From positions 131,341 to 152,564 of the forward strand of contig NW_004457323.1 in NCBI RefSeq assembly GCF_000313135.1: a stretch of DNA of 21,224 bases, read 5' to 3'. Positions within the stretch are counted from its first letter, which is position 1. The number at the start of each line of letters is the position of its first letter. The notes beneath the pieces were generated by a model. The model worked only from the letters and a program-made list of their open reading frames with translations, was not told the DNA's origin and did no database searches. Made by a program: the position numbers and the translations under genes. Source of the stretch: Acanthamoeba castellanii str. Neff (lineage: Eukaryota; Discosea; Longamoebia; Acanthamoebidae). Shown in pieces: positions 1-10,379 of the stretch.

Positions 1-598
1 TCAGCACCGCCTCCTCCTCCACCACGGCCACCTTCTCTTTCGTTGCGAGTAGCGGCTCAGGTTCCACATCGACTACGTAGTCTTCTTCAAGCACCATGTT
101 GTCGTCGCTGACCGTGCGCGGCTGGTCGACCAGGGCAGAAGATGACGATTCCAGGGACGACGTAGAGGCTGCCTGTAGCTGGTGAGGTGTTGGTTGGTGT
201 TGGCGGCGGCGCGAGCGTCGTAGGTTGTCGTCCTTGACCCAGAGAGGGTCCTCGAAGTCGTCATCGCTCCACTCATCTTCCTCTGAAGTGGTCGAGATGT
301 CCGAGGAAGACGAGTAGAGGGACGAGAGCTCGGACGAGGAAGTGGAGTCGACTGAGAAGATGCCGTTGGGCGCACGACGGGACACCCGACGTAGAGAGGG
401 TAGCACCCGAATGGAGACGGCGCTCTTGCTCGAGTGGATGCTCGCCCTGCTGCCTGCCGATGTAGTCAACATGTTCGAGTGAAGTGGCGAGGCGAGTAGT
501 GCCAGTAGTGCAACGTCTAGCTCTGTGCAAGAAGAGTAACGTTGTGAGCTGGAGAAGAAGGACACCTGTGGCTGTTGTTGCGACACCAGGACGGTTCT
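1..598 (-). CDS. 3' part of an unrecognised acidic, serine-rich protein (partial, runs off the left edge)
   Basis: One minus-strand frame stays open from about 598 down to position 1, close to 200 codons. It reads as a low-complexity intracellular protein: a Ser-rich stretch (SSSELSSLYSSSS), then an acidic segment (SEEDEWSDDDFEDPLWV), a short Arg patch (RRSRRR) and further Ser/Glu-rich sequence. Upstream in this frame there is a TAA at about 607, followed by CCTCCAG at 598, which suits a 3' splice site. A downstream ATG at 470-472 is the alternative start. A further minus-strand exon may lie at about 740-926, where the frame reads sensibly (for example NSNGLLVDLLRVQWLMDHHN), but I found only weak donors (GTTGGG, GTCGCC) linking the two. 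I recognise no domain. The stop codon is outside the window. Confidence 0.42.
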
Positions 599-1189
599 GG
601 AGGCTTAGGGGAAAGGTATTGATGTCGTGTAGTGAGTGATCGAGGCTCCACCGCAGGAGCTTGGTCCCCTTCTCGTAGTGTCAAGTGGCGACGATGAACT
701 GCTGCGTGTGGTGTGTCGCAGGTCTCCAAATCCCAACCCTGGGTGCGCATCAGCAGGGCGTGCATGTGCCATGAATTTCAGTGGCTTGGCGAGGTTGTGG
801 TGGTCCATTAACCACTGCACGCGAAGAAGATCTACAAGAAGACCGTTCGAGTTGTCGTTTAGTGGAGCCACCTCTCCACCACTTTCAGGCCTGCTTGCCC
901 AGCCAATCTGCTTCGGCCCACGGGAAGCGACACAGGGCAATTGCCAGACAGCAAGTGCAATAAAGAAAATCAAAGAGAAAATGGGAACTCACCAAAGAAA
1001 TAAAAACGAAAGAGGCCTCGAGCTGGAGTGGCCACTGCGTAACGTGCGGTCATGAAACAGAGGAACAAGAAAAAAGGCAAACAGCAAGCAGACACGGCAA
1101 AGCAGTACATCGATTTTGCTCTTAATAATAATTGAAATTAAGATTATAATTATTGAAACAAATCTGCAAAACAAATGGCTTGGGTGCAG
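599..1189. other. Probable divergent spacer between the left-edge minus gene and the MYND gene
   Basis: I can support no complete gene here. The minus frame over 605-973 may hold one more exon of the left-edge gene. Positions 1056-1189 are clearly AT-rich compared with the rest of the window, with runs such as TTAATAATAATTGAAATTAAG, which fits a promoter or intron. The first exon of the plus-strand MYND gene should lie here or further left, but no ATG joins cleanly to its first secure exon. The ATG at 1175 opens a frame that is incompatible with the phase of the next exon. Confidence 0.4.
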
Positions 1190-3921
1190 GGTGGTGCCAC
1201 CGGAGGCGGCGGACACATGGCGCCACGTCCCCTGGGAGACGCAGGAGGAAGGGCTGGGCTTTGCGCTGCTCCTGACCAACCACAGCCGCGGGTGTGTGCT
1301 CAACTCCCAGAACCTCGTCATCGAGTACCAGCGCAGTACCTACACCTCACCTGCACAGAGCCACCAGGTGGCCGCAAGCGCTTACTCACCTCCACTTCTT
1401 CTTTCTTCTACTACTTCGTCTTCTACTTCTTCTTCTTCTTCCTGTGCACACAGACGAAAGTGTTGAATTCTGCCTGGCGCGGGCGCTGAGCAGGTGCGTC
1501 GATCATCAGACGACCACCACAACGGCTTCAAACGCGTTCACCAATGCCACAGTCACTAGGGTATACCCTACATTTCTCTCTTTCTTTTCTTCTTCTACTA
1601 CTTCTTCTACTACACGCACGTGTGATATTGCCCGCACGACCACACAACACATAACACACAACACACACACGACACACACGACACACACGACACACACGAC
1701 ACACACGACACACACGACACACACGACACACACGACACACACGACACACTTGAAGGCGACTAACGTGGGTATCATCAGACCCTTACCCGCATGCTCAGCT
1801 CCAGGCCCTTGAGCTTCGTCAAGGACATGCTTAAGGTCGAAGACGTCAGCACTGCAGGGTAATCGCCTTCCTCAATCAACGCACAAGGCATTAGTTCTCA
1901 TGAGAACGAACGAACGCGCGATGTGTGCGATGTGTGCGATGTGTGCCACAGGTGCGTGACCAAGGACGACTTTGTGCGGCGCTATCTCTCCCACGCCCTC
2001 GACCCCAGCAAGTACGTAGGGCCACGCGTTTGACGTGCGTGTGTCGTGTCGTGTTTGTTCTGGTTTTGACACACACGGTGTGCGTGTGCGTGTGCGTGTG
2101 CGGTGGTGCGCGAAAATGGCAGCTCGAGGGAAAAGGCAGCGTGCGAGCCGCGCCGGCCGAAGATGGTGGTCTTCGATTCCGTGCCCCTCCAACGCGATTC
2201 CCAGCGCGTGCTGCAGCTGTGGGGCGTCAGATCCGCCACCCAACCCCTCTCCGCCGCCAGTACTCGCCGCCCAACCAGTCACTCTGCCACCTTCCGACAA
2301 GAATTGCCCTAACCTGCCGCCGCACGACACGCACCACCACACACACTCGCCAACCGCACACGCACACGCCGATGGCTTGGGGGTGCAGTTCGTCGGAGGT
2401 TGGCGAAGGAGCTGTACATGGTGCACTGCGGCCGAAACATGGACGATCTGCTGCTGCGGGTGCCCGGCATGAGCGTCGACCTGGTCGCCCGCTTCTTCAA
2501 AAGCGCCAGCAAGTTCTACCACGCCGGTACACCCACCCACCCCCATGTGTGCGGTGGTGTGTGTCGTGTCGTGTGTGTCGTGTGTGTCGTACGCGTCGTG
2601 TGGCGTGTGCTCAAGTTGTATTGCAGCGCCGTGGCGATATCTGGACGGGCACACGTTCACGCTGAGCATCGGAGACCGGCACTGGCTCGTGTCGGTGCTG
2701 GGGCGCATGGGCGAAGGTCCGGCCGAGCTGGCCCGCATCTACCCCGACTACTTCCAATCGAGCGACTGGTACCGCATTCCACATTCCACATTCCAGCAGT
2801 CCAGCAGTCCACTAAGCACCGTCGTGCGTGGCTGCAGTGGTCTGTACATGAAGCACTCGCCCGGGTTCACGCAGCCGTCGTCGTGGACGTACGAAGATAT
2901 GAGGAGACACGGCCTGGAGAGCGTCGACTTCGTGTCCCGTGACGGTACGACACGCGCGCGCGTTCAACTCGTGGCGTGAGATGACTGACCGCACACGCAC
3001 CACCGCACACACACACGCTTGGTGTCGCTATAGCGGTGCCACTGCCGGAGGAGCGGGCGATGCTGGAGCACGGCTGGAAGCTGGCTGGCGGCGTGGAGGG
3101 CTTTCTCAACGAGGGCCACAACACCTTCCCCTATACCACCGTCGAACCCGGTACCACGACCAACGACACGACACGACCAACGACACGACGCGCGGCTAAA
3201 TAGCGTCGTTATCAGGGCTTGCTGAAGCAGAAAGTGAGGAAGATGAGGAGGAGGAGTGTGGGGGCGCGAGGCGTCCGATTCCGGCGGAGCTGGCCTGGTT
3301 GATCTACGCCATGGTGGCCATCAGGAAGTGGGTCAAGCGCGGGCACCTCCGATGCGTGGGTGTCGACGACGACGGCCTCCCCGCCTACGACCCGCACACG
3401 TACGCGCCCTCTCATCATCATCGTCGTCATCATCATCATCTACTTTCTATTGTTCTTGTCTCATCGTCGTCCTCGTCATCTACTTTGTCTCGTTCTTGCT
3501 TCGTCGTCGTCATGATAGGTTCTCGATCAAGTTGGGCGAGGAGACGGTGCGTATAAGGTTCCCCACGGTGATGGAAGGGCGAGAAGCAGCCGCTGCGCCG
3601 CCGGCCTCGCCCGCAACTGCGGATGGCCCAGACAGCACGGCGGCGGCGGCGGGGGAGCCACCACTCCCCGACGCTGGTATGCAACGATGCGCCATGTGCG
3701 CCAAACAGGTCAAGGTGAGCAACAACGCGACACGACACAACACACAGGGAAGGAACACTGACGGCAAGTGCGGCGTGCAGGTGAAGTGGTGTTCGCGATG
3801 TCGGGAGGTGGGCTACTGCAGCCCGGCGTGCCAGAGGGAGCACTGGCCCGCCCACAAACCCGCGTGCGCGCCCGCCAGCATCACCGCATCAGAAAGGCGA
3901 CCAGCGGGTGGTGTTGCATGA
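1190..3921 (+). CDS. Multi-exon protein with C-terminal MYND zinc finger (5' end unresolved)
   Basis: Twelve exons join in frame: 1190-1335, 1454-1560, 1779-1858, 1952-2011, 2123-2259, 2389-2526, 2627-2768, 2838-2944, 3034-3150, 3216-3399, 3519-3714 and 3781-3921 (TGA). They encode about 517 residues. The last two exons form a MYND finger at about 463-500: CAMC, then CSRC, YCSPAC, and the HWPAHKPAC end, with spacing C-x2-C-x8-C-x2-C-x5-C-x3-C-x3-H-x3-H-x3-C. MYND fingers bind two zincs and usually recruit proline-containing partner peptides. The roughly 400 residues before it contain sensible globular sequence (for example DGHTFTLSIGDRHWLVSVLG and WLIYAMVAIRKWVKRGHL) that I do not recognise; no SET core is visible. 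An Ala/Pro-rich linker precedes the finger. Exon 1 and the exon 2 end (1560 versus 1494) are the least certain. The gene is convergent with the RhoGEF at 4075-6742. Confidence 0.72.
1671..1749. repeat. 9-bp tandem repeat (GACACACAC), about 9 units, intronic
   Basis: GAC recurs every 9 bp at 1671, 1680, 1689 and so on to 1743, giving about nine copies of GACACACAC, with less regular CA-rich sequence upstream from about 1640. The array lies inside the inferred intron 1561-1778 of the MYND gene. It is low complexity and gives long artefactual reading frames on both strands. Confidence 0.9.
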
Positions 3922-4074
3922 AGGGACAAAAACATTTGTTTTCTTTCTTTTGCGTTGTAGCATTGCATGATGGAAACCTCGTAAAACACCAACGGGGGAC
4001 GTGGAAGCCGCATCAGCTTGGTGGTGGGTTGGTGGCCCCCTTCTGTGCGTGCCGTGTCGTGTATCGTGTCGTGT
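3922..4074. other. Short convergent spacer
   Basis: These 153 bp separate the stop codons of two convergent genes (MYND gene on plus, RhoGEF on minus), so the two 3' UTRs probably overlap or abut. A pyrimidine-rich run (about 3939-3953) and a short CGTGTCGTGT tract near 4052-4072 are visible. I see no gene here. Confidence 0.6.
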
Positions 4075-6742
4075 TTAGGGAGGTAAGGTTTGACCTGTTA
4101 TCAATTTTAAAAAGGTAAATGATTGGCGACGAACCTTGAATAGTTTTTCGATGGTGGTGAAGAGTGCGTTGAACCACTCCTGTTTGGCCTTGTCCGTGCC
4201 CGCGCACAGGCTGTACTTGCAGTCGAAGCTCTGGATCAAGAACACGCCCTCTCCATCTGCACTCGCGACCGACAATGATGAATGATTCAACTCTTTCAAA
4301 TGAAGCCAAGGAGGATCGCGTACAGGAGGCGGGGAGATCGACGACCTGGACCTTCCACAGCTCGATGATCTCCTTGATGATGATCTGATTGCCCATGGCC
4401 TCCACCGACCCCTTCGCTCGCAGCGTTTTGGAGAGGTTCAAGCTGCTGCTCAGCCGCTGCACTCATCAACCACCCCCGACAGTGGGCTTGTCAGCGTCGT
4501 TGTACGCGCGCGTGCGTGTGCTGTGATGCGGTTGCGTGTCGGTCACGTCGTACCCTGACTCGCGCTGGCCTGACCGACTTCATGGTGGGTGTGAAGCACA
4601 TGAGCAGGACGTCGTTGAAGAGAATGAGGTGCCGATCTGTCGTGTGGTGTTTCTACGTGTGAGCAGCAAATAGAGACCACCTGTAGGAGAAGGAGGTGGC
4701 AACGCAGGAGATACCTTCGGAGCGGGACGGGGGGAAGGGCTTGGAGACGTTCTTGTCCTTGATCATCATCACGTCGCCCTCCTTCACGAACCGGCGCTCC
4801 TCGTTCAGCGAAAACGTGATCTTGACAGACCGCTGCCGCTCCGCACCACCGTGCGGCATATCAAACTCCAGCTGCGAGTAGAGCTGTCGTACGCCACAAA
4901 AACAAACATATGACATGTTAATTTGGATTATTGTCGCACATCACATCATAGTAATGTGTTTGTGATGTTGATATGAGCATCCACTAGGGGTGTGGAGGTC
5001 GAACCTTTTGCACGTAGTCGGCATTCTCAGAGTCTTTTTTCTGTTCGTTGAAGTAGTCGGTCATGTCCTTGATCTTTTGCGTGGCCTTGAAGAGCTGCTC
5101 GTAGCACGGGTGTGCTTTGCTCGTTTTTCGCATCAACGCTGTTCGATCACAACGTCGTCAGAACGCGAGCGTGTGCGCATGTGTTACAATGATGTCAGCG
5201 ACGCCACGGGAGGAGAAGAGTACCGTTGAGGAGCATGACGTAGCGTGGAATGCGTTGGATGGGCTGGATGAGAAAGGACGACAGGTCGGCGTACTCGCAT
5301 TCCTCGCGCGCCTCGGCCTGGTGAACACACGATTCAGCAAATGCGTGTATGCCGTGTGTCGTGTGTCGTGTCGCGTGTGCGGTGGTGTCGCACCTCTTCT
5401 ACGAACTGGAAAAACTTGGGTATCTCCTTCTTACACCGCTGGACGGTGGCCAACGAGTTGTCGTAGTTGTTGATGTACCCCGAGTAGAGCTCAAAAAAGG
5501 CTTCACGCGTGCGATTAGCCCAAAACGCGTGTCGTGTGTGTGTCGTGTGTGTGTCGTGTGTGTGTCGTGTGTGTGTGTCGGGTGTGTGTCGGGTGTGCGT
5601 CGGGTGTGCGTCGGGTGTGTGTCGGGTGTGTCGGGTGTGTGTCGGGTGTGTCGGGTGTGTGTCGGGTGTGTCGGGTGTGTCGTGTGCGGCGCGGGCGACG
5701 AAGATTGTGAGTTGGGTGAGTACCAGTGTGTTGAATAAATAGGTCGCCCAGGCTCTTGCTGGCGAAGAGATCAAAGTCGAGAACCCTCTCGCGGAGATAT
5801 TTGCTGAATTCCTGGTGATGTATGTACAGCTTAGCCACCACCGAGAATATACTCTCCACGTCCTCCGTGCTCTTCAACGGCGCTGCTACTCTCCACCACC
5901 GCACACGCACGCACGGGCTTTAGGAACACATCGTGTGTCGTCGTGTGTTATGTGTCGTCGTGTGCGGTGTGTCGTTGTGTGTCATCCCACCTTCTTTGTT
6001 GTCGCTCTTGCTCAGGGCGAGGAGCGGTTCGTAGAAGAAGCGGCATAGAACGGAGAGGGCCTTCACATAGTGCTCTTCGGTGACCATCAGCTCGTGGGCC
6101 ACCAATAATCGCCGCTTGAGCATCCGCGCGCGATACGCCTGCTCACCATGTGCGACACGACACGCACGACACGCGTTGACAACACACACGTGTGAGTGAG
6201 TGCGTCACAAGAGAGTCTGTGGGTGGACACTCACGCACCCGTATGAGTTTCTGTATGAGGATGATCTTGACGAGAGTCTCTTTGGAGGGCTCTGAGTCCC
6301 ATTGTCTGCTCCACAACTTACGCAGCTTGTGTTGCGACTTGAAGTCTCCGCCTGCGCACGACACGCACGACGACACGACACGACACGACACGCACACGAG
6401 AAAGAACGTGAGGGAGTGATGGATTGGGGGGGGGCTTGAAGTGTACCTGCGCCGATACCCTTGGAGCTCCCGATGCCCTTGAGGCTCATCAGCATCTTCT
6501 TCCCCTTTTGTGTGGCTGATTGACCAAAGACCACATCACGACAAAACGAATTGTGAATTTGGAGAAGATTGATAGAAGATGATGGCGAATTTCTGACAGA
6601 ATTGGAGAGGATTGATTCCGAAGATGGAGATGGAGATTAACGTACCCTCTCGGATGGAGATGGAGCGGGAGAGCTTGCGATGCTCGCCATCGGCGTGATC
6701 CTCGCTGACTGTGAGCAGGTGATTCTTTCCCCCGCCCTCCAT
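4075..6742 (-). CDS. RhoGEF with IQ motif, DH domain and PH domain (about 495 aa)
   Basis: Twelve exons join in phase (5' to 3' on minus): 6742-6646, 6515-6447, 6351-6239, 6138-5991, 5882-5724, 5500-5394, 5317-5224, 5138-5005, 4883-4715, 4636-4554, 4456-4324 and 4256-4075, exactly 496 codons with TAA. The ATG at 6740-6742 opens MEGGGKNHLL. Splicing creates an IQ motif at 88-98 (IQKLIRAYRAR), a likely calmodulin or light-chain site. A Dbl-homology domain follows at about 104-305, with TEEHYVKAL near its start and the catalytic helix signature LIQPIQRIPRYVMLL. A PH domain at about 318-490 includes ERRFVKEGDV, HLILFNDVLLM, the ELWKVQVVDLP strand and the C-terminal helix with invariant Trp463 (QEWFNALF). 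DH-PH proteins load GTP on Rho/Rac GTPases, usually at membranes. It is a shorter paralogue of the gene at 11041-16953. Read-through to TAA 4075 assumes that GTTCGT near 4137 is not used as a donor. Confidence 0.87.
5524..5695. repeat. Degenerate GTGTGTCGTG / GTGTGTCGGGT tandem array, intronic
   Basis: The plus strand begins with GTGTCGTGTGTGTGTCG-type units and changes to GTCGGGTGTGTGTCGGGTGT-type units of about 8-12 bp. The whole array lies in the intron between exons 5 and 6 of the minus-strand RhoGEF (5501-5723). The acceptor after it is unusual (GAAG), but it keeps frame and gives the expected FFELYSGYINNY continuation seen in the paralogue. Confidence 0.88.
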
Positions 6743-7320
6743 TGTTATCTTTGGCTGCTGGTATGATGGAGGAGGGTGAAGATGTAGAAGATGATGTTGG
6801 CGATGTCAGGCTTTCGAGATTATGGCCGAACAGGTGACGTCTCCGGGTAGAAGCTTAGATTTGTATTGCCTCGTCTCGTCTCTTTCCTTTTCAACTCTTC
6901 GCCTCAGATCTGTAAAATGGTGGAAGGTTGTGGCGGCGGAGCACGTTGGGCACCTTGGTCTCTTGTGTGAACCGAAAGAGGTGTGGACCACAGTTTTTGT
7001 TGTTGGCTTCGAACTCCAAACGATGAACAAAACGACACTTTCCTAATCAACCACTTTCCTTTTGAATAAATAAACACCTTTTCGCTTCTTTCTTTTAATC
7101 TTGAAAGATAGAAATCCCTGGGAAATAAATAAAGAAATCCAAGAAGCGAGTGGCGAGAGTAGGGTGTGTGCCTGCAAATGCCAAAAGGATACGGGCACGG
7201 TGGATGAATTCGATTCATGCGTGGTGTCTGCCGACGGCCATGTTTCTGTGGCGACACATGACACACGTACCACCAGAAAGGAACGGGAAAGCATTTTACA
7301 GGAGGAGCGAAATGAAAAGA
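6743..7320. other. Spacer upstream of the RhoGEF start and downstream of the ApaG gene stop
   Basis: Both flanking genes run on minus, so this 578-bp stretch should carry the 3' UTR of the ApaG gene and the promoter or 5' UTR of the RhoGEF. It is less GC-rich than its flanks, with AT-rich patches around 7060-7140. Minus-strand frames over 6806-7030 and 6904-7266 are open but show no recognisable protein, and neither reaches the RhoGEF ATG in frame. I cannot exclude a 5' non-coding exon. Confidence 0.5.
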
Positions 7321-8875
7321 TTAGAAGACTGCTCGCTCCTTGTGGGGGTACGCTGACGTCGTTTGGCTCTCGGCGCCCGCGTTGAGTCCGAACGGAGCGA
7401 TGGTCGCCTCCACCAGATCACCCGTGTCCTCGTCCTGCCCACAACACACACACACGCGCGCACACGCAAAACACACCGCCGCACGAGAAGAGAAAATTAA
7501 TCAACAAAACGAAGCTGACCAGAAGAGAGATCTGCAAAAGTGTGAGGAGGCAGCCCAGCGTACGACGAACTGGTAGGAGCCGTGCATGGTGCCGTAGGGG
7601 GTCGCCATCCAACCCGACGACGACTTGTAGTGAAAGTTCTGGCCAGGAGCCTGTCGGTGTGTGTCGTGTTGTTGGTCGTGTGCGTGTGCGCAATAGTGTG
7701 TGCGTGGGCGTGACGCGTCGGTGATGTAGGGCTGGAGATGGTCGCACGTACCAGCACGGGGTAGAGGCCGACGACGCCGGGTCCCCGGACCTCTTCCGTC
7801 TGCCCGTCGCCGTCAAGAATGAGCCAGTGCCGCGAGAGGAGCTTGAACGTCTTGGTCGGGTGCAGCTGCCCACGACACCAGACACGCATGAGCCCAGCAG
7901 GGTCCTGGGCCGACACGTGGCAACACACGACACGACACGCGGCACATGACATACGACAAGACACGACACGACACGCAAGGCCCGGGGGGGACAAAGTACG
8001 TTGGTCATCTCGACGCGGTATTCGAATCGGGAGTACTTGGTCGTGTTATTGTCCATGCGGAACGGGAGCGGATAACTTCGGACCTCGATTAGAATCTGCC
8101 ACACACACGTCCATGTGTCAGGCCACGACACACGCACGACACGCACGCACGCGCACGCACGACACGGCATGTACCCCGTTGGTGGTGCATTGGCTGTGGG
8201 GTTCGTAGACGAGCTGCTGGAGGGCGGCCGTTCGGTCGTTGAGGACTCGCAGCGAGGCGAAGGCGTCGCTGAAGTCGTCGTCTGCCTGGTGGTCGCCGTT
8301 CATGTCAGGCTACAGACTGCGATGATGATAAAGAAGAAGATGATGGTGGCTGTGGTGGCTATGGTGGTGATGATGATGACGACGATGATAATGGGTGATG
8401 ATAAGGAAGGGGTACGGAGGGATGGCGCCGTGGTGCGTCGTCGTGGCTAGGTCGGTTCAAGTCTCGCCACAGCTGACGCGTCAGTGACGGTACGACGGCA
8501 CCTGTTGTCACGTCGCCATCAGACGTACGCTACACGCTACAGGCACGGCACCCGACACACACGACACACGACACACGACACACGACACAGCACGCACCGG
8601 TGAGGGCGACGTCCTCGCGCAAGTGGGAACCGACAGTGGACGGAAGTGTGCCCTTGAGCCTGGAGCGGATTACATGCACCACCAGAGCCACACACGTAAG
8701 AGGTGTGCCAGTTGTCCAGGCGAAATAAAGGAAGCACACAGAAGGGAGGAGAGGGGGCACACCTGCGGATTTCGTTCTTTTCGCCCAGCACGAGGCGGCC
8801 GCGCAGCACTTCGCGTTCCCAACTCTCGCCCGACCTAAAATCCAGACCGGGCCGCAGAGATGAGTTTCCATTCAT
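7321..8875 (-). CDS. ApaG-domain (DUF525) protein, 8-exon model
   Basis: The secure part is five exons, all joined in phase 0: 8309-8175, 8095-8000, 7904-7752, 7650-7564 and 7434-7321 (TAA). They encode a complete ApaG fold: [10 protein letters not shown], then the diagnostic [31 protein letters not shown], then [16 protein letters not shown] and a closing IAPFGL. ApaG is a fibronectin-III-like fold; in bacteria it is linked to Co/Mg tolerance, and in eukaryotes it occurs in FBXO3 and POLDIP2 as a binding module. Three upstream exons (8875-8763, 8659-8598, 8501-8416) also join in phase, giving 281 aa from an ATG at 8873-8875. They read well ([31 protein letters not shown]), but I recognise no F-box, SMI1/KNR4 or YccV domain in them. 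If they are wrong, the start is ATG 8301-8303 and the product is about 192 aa. Confidence 0.83.
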
Positions 8876-9225
8876 TGTACAAAACGCGATTTCAACTGAG
8901 AGAATGGAGATTGAGATGCAACCTCAACAGGGAGGAGTAAAGGAGCTTGCCCAACTTGTTATTCGATTTGGTCGCCATTTAGAGTCCTTTCGTTCCACAA
9001 AAATCGAACAAATAAAATGGACCTTTCGCTGCCTTGACGATTTGGCATGCCTGGCAAATACTAAAAGCAAAAAGAAAATGAAAATCGCCGCTGCCACGTC
9101 AGCGTGTTGGAATGCCAGCGATTCGCGCCACGTCTTCTGGGCCACGTCCGCACCACCTTCCATTTACAACTCACGAACACCAACAAAAGTAAACAAACAG
9201 CTCGACAAACACATAGCACACAATC
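8876..9225. promoter_or_regulatory. Probable shared divergent promoter region (ApaG gene / SAR1)
   Basis: About 350 bp lie between the inferred start codons of two divergent genes, so both promoters should be here. The segment is relatively A-rich on plus just before SAR1 (for example AACAAAAGTAAACAAACAGC at 9182-9201). I see no unambiguous TATA box. A plus-strand frame is open right through the segment, but its protein has no recognisable features. If the ApaG gene starts at 8303 instead, the spacer is larger. Confidence 0.4.
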
Positions 9226-10379
9226 ATGGACTGGGCCTACGGATGGATGCGCAACATACTCGCCTACTTCAGTACGACTTCCTTCGCCGTTCACTGCTCG
9301 CCTCGTGGCATGGCCTGATTGTTTTTCCCTTATATATGTGTGCTGCACCACCTTTTGCAGACCTTTGGGACCTGCAGGCCAAGATGGTGTTCGTGGGGCT
9401 CGACAACGCCGGCAAGACCACACTGCTGGGCATGCTCAAGGACGACAAACTACGATCCACGCAACCCACATTCCAACCCAGTACGTCCACATATGCCGCC
9501 ACACTCTTGTCTTTGAGTGCCTCTTCTCCAGGTTCTGCTTTGATCGTTCGTCGTGTTGCCATCTCACCCTCCGCCACTATCGCAGATCAGGAGGACATGA
9601 AGCTGGGCTGCGTCACCTTCCGGACGTTCGACCTGGGCGGACACAAGGGCGCTCGGCCACTGTGGCGCGACTACTTCATCGAAGTGGGTACGTCCTGCAA
9701 CTCCCTCGATTGCGCCTTCTTTGGCACATTCCTGACTGCGCAGGTGAATGCTGACCTGATCACAACTGGTGGTGTTGCCGATGACAGATGTGATCGTGTT
9801 CCTGGTCGATGCATCCAACCGGGACAGGTTCGAGGAGTCGTACGAGGCGCTGGCGGGCATCCTCAAGAATGATGAGCTGGCCCACGTACCCGTTGTGGTC
9901 CTGGGCAATAAGATTGACAGGTACGAAATATCCCCTCTTTCTCTCTTTCGCGCTTTCTTTCTCTTCTGCCAGTGGCCCGTGGTTGCCCTGATGAGAAGCA
10001 GTAGTGGACGATATCTTCTCTCTTTAACAAGGGCCTCTGGCGCACTTGGTAACACGACGCAAGGCAATGCCTAACCTGTGCTTCCTCAACTTTGGTCCTC
10101 GTACCAGGCCCACGGCCGTGTCCGAGCGGGAGCTGAGGGAGGCGTTGGACCTGGCGGGCACGACCACGGGCAAGGGCAAGGCGAAGCTCCGGACCAACCA
10201 ACGGCCACTCGAGGTACCCCCAACACGCATACATCAGTGAACACTACAAACTGAGGGCAGGGGTCTCACAAGCGCGTTTCATTGTGGCGACAATACAGCT
10301 ATTTATGTGCAGTGTGGTGAAACGCTGCGGCTACATGGAGGCCTTTCAGTGGGTCGCCCAGTATGTACAGGGCAAGTGA
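9226..10379 (+). CDS. SAR1: Sar1-family small GTPase (COPII coat assembly)
   Basis: Six exons (9226-9271, 9361-9480, 9586-9687, 9788-9920, 10108-10213, 10299-10379) give 195 aa ending in TGA, the normal Sar1 length. Sar1 GTP inserts an N-terminal amphipathic helix into the ER membrane and recruits Sec23/24. Visible elements are the aromatic N-terminal helix (MDWAYGWMRNILAYF, with no Gly2 for myristoylation), the P-loop GLDNAGKTT at 28-36, switch-I Thr52, the Sar1-type G3 motif DLGGH at 71-75, NKID at 130-133, and the C-terminal block FMCSVVKRCGYMEAFQW, which supplies G5 Cys-Ser and separates Sar1 from Arf. Switch I departs from the usual family sequence: PTFQPNQED instead of the common PTxHPTSEE. 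The exon 6 acceptor (AATACAG, 10298) was chosen because it keeps LFMCSVV in frame. Confidence 0.95.

Noticed and set aside
1175..1489. Plus frame from ATG 1175 (MAWVQ...) as the start of the MYND gene
   Set aside because: Its phase at the donor 1336 does not fit the following exon, whereas the overlapping frame (for example WETQEEGLGFALLLTNHS) does.
1640..1750. CRISPR-like array
   Set aside because: The regular 9-bp spacing has no unique spacers; it is a simple tandem repeat in a eukaryotic intron. The other arrays are equally spacerless.
1528..1775. Cys-Val/Cys-Arg repeat proteins on minus
   Set aside because: Produced by the GACACACAC array inside an intron. The same applies to Thr-His and Val-Arg repeat frames at 14209-14556, 5334-5910 and 20494-20926.
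6806..7266. Minus frames with a CPTC pair and short basic runs between the RhoGEF and the ApaG gene
   Set aside because: A single Cys-x2-Cys pair without partners, no junction that enters the RhoGEF ATG exon in phase, and AT-richer sequence typical of a spacer.
8703..9872. A 389-codon open frame on plus running through the SAR1 5' region and exons 2-3
   Set aside because: It only coincides with SAR1 exon 2 in frame. The rest has no domain features, crosses the inferred intron 1 and a probable divergent promoter, and gives a non-Sar1 N-terminus. SAR1 from ATG 9226 explains the locus.
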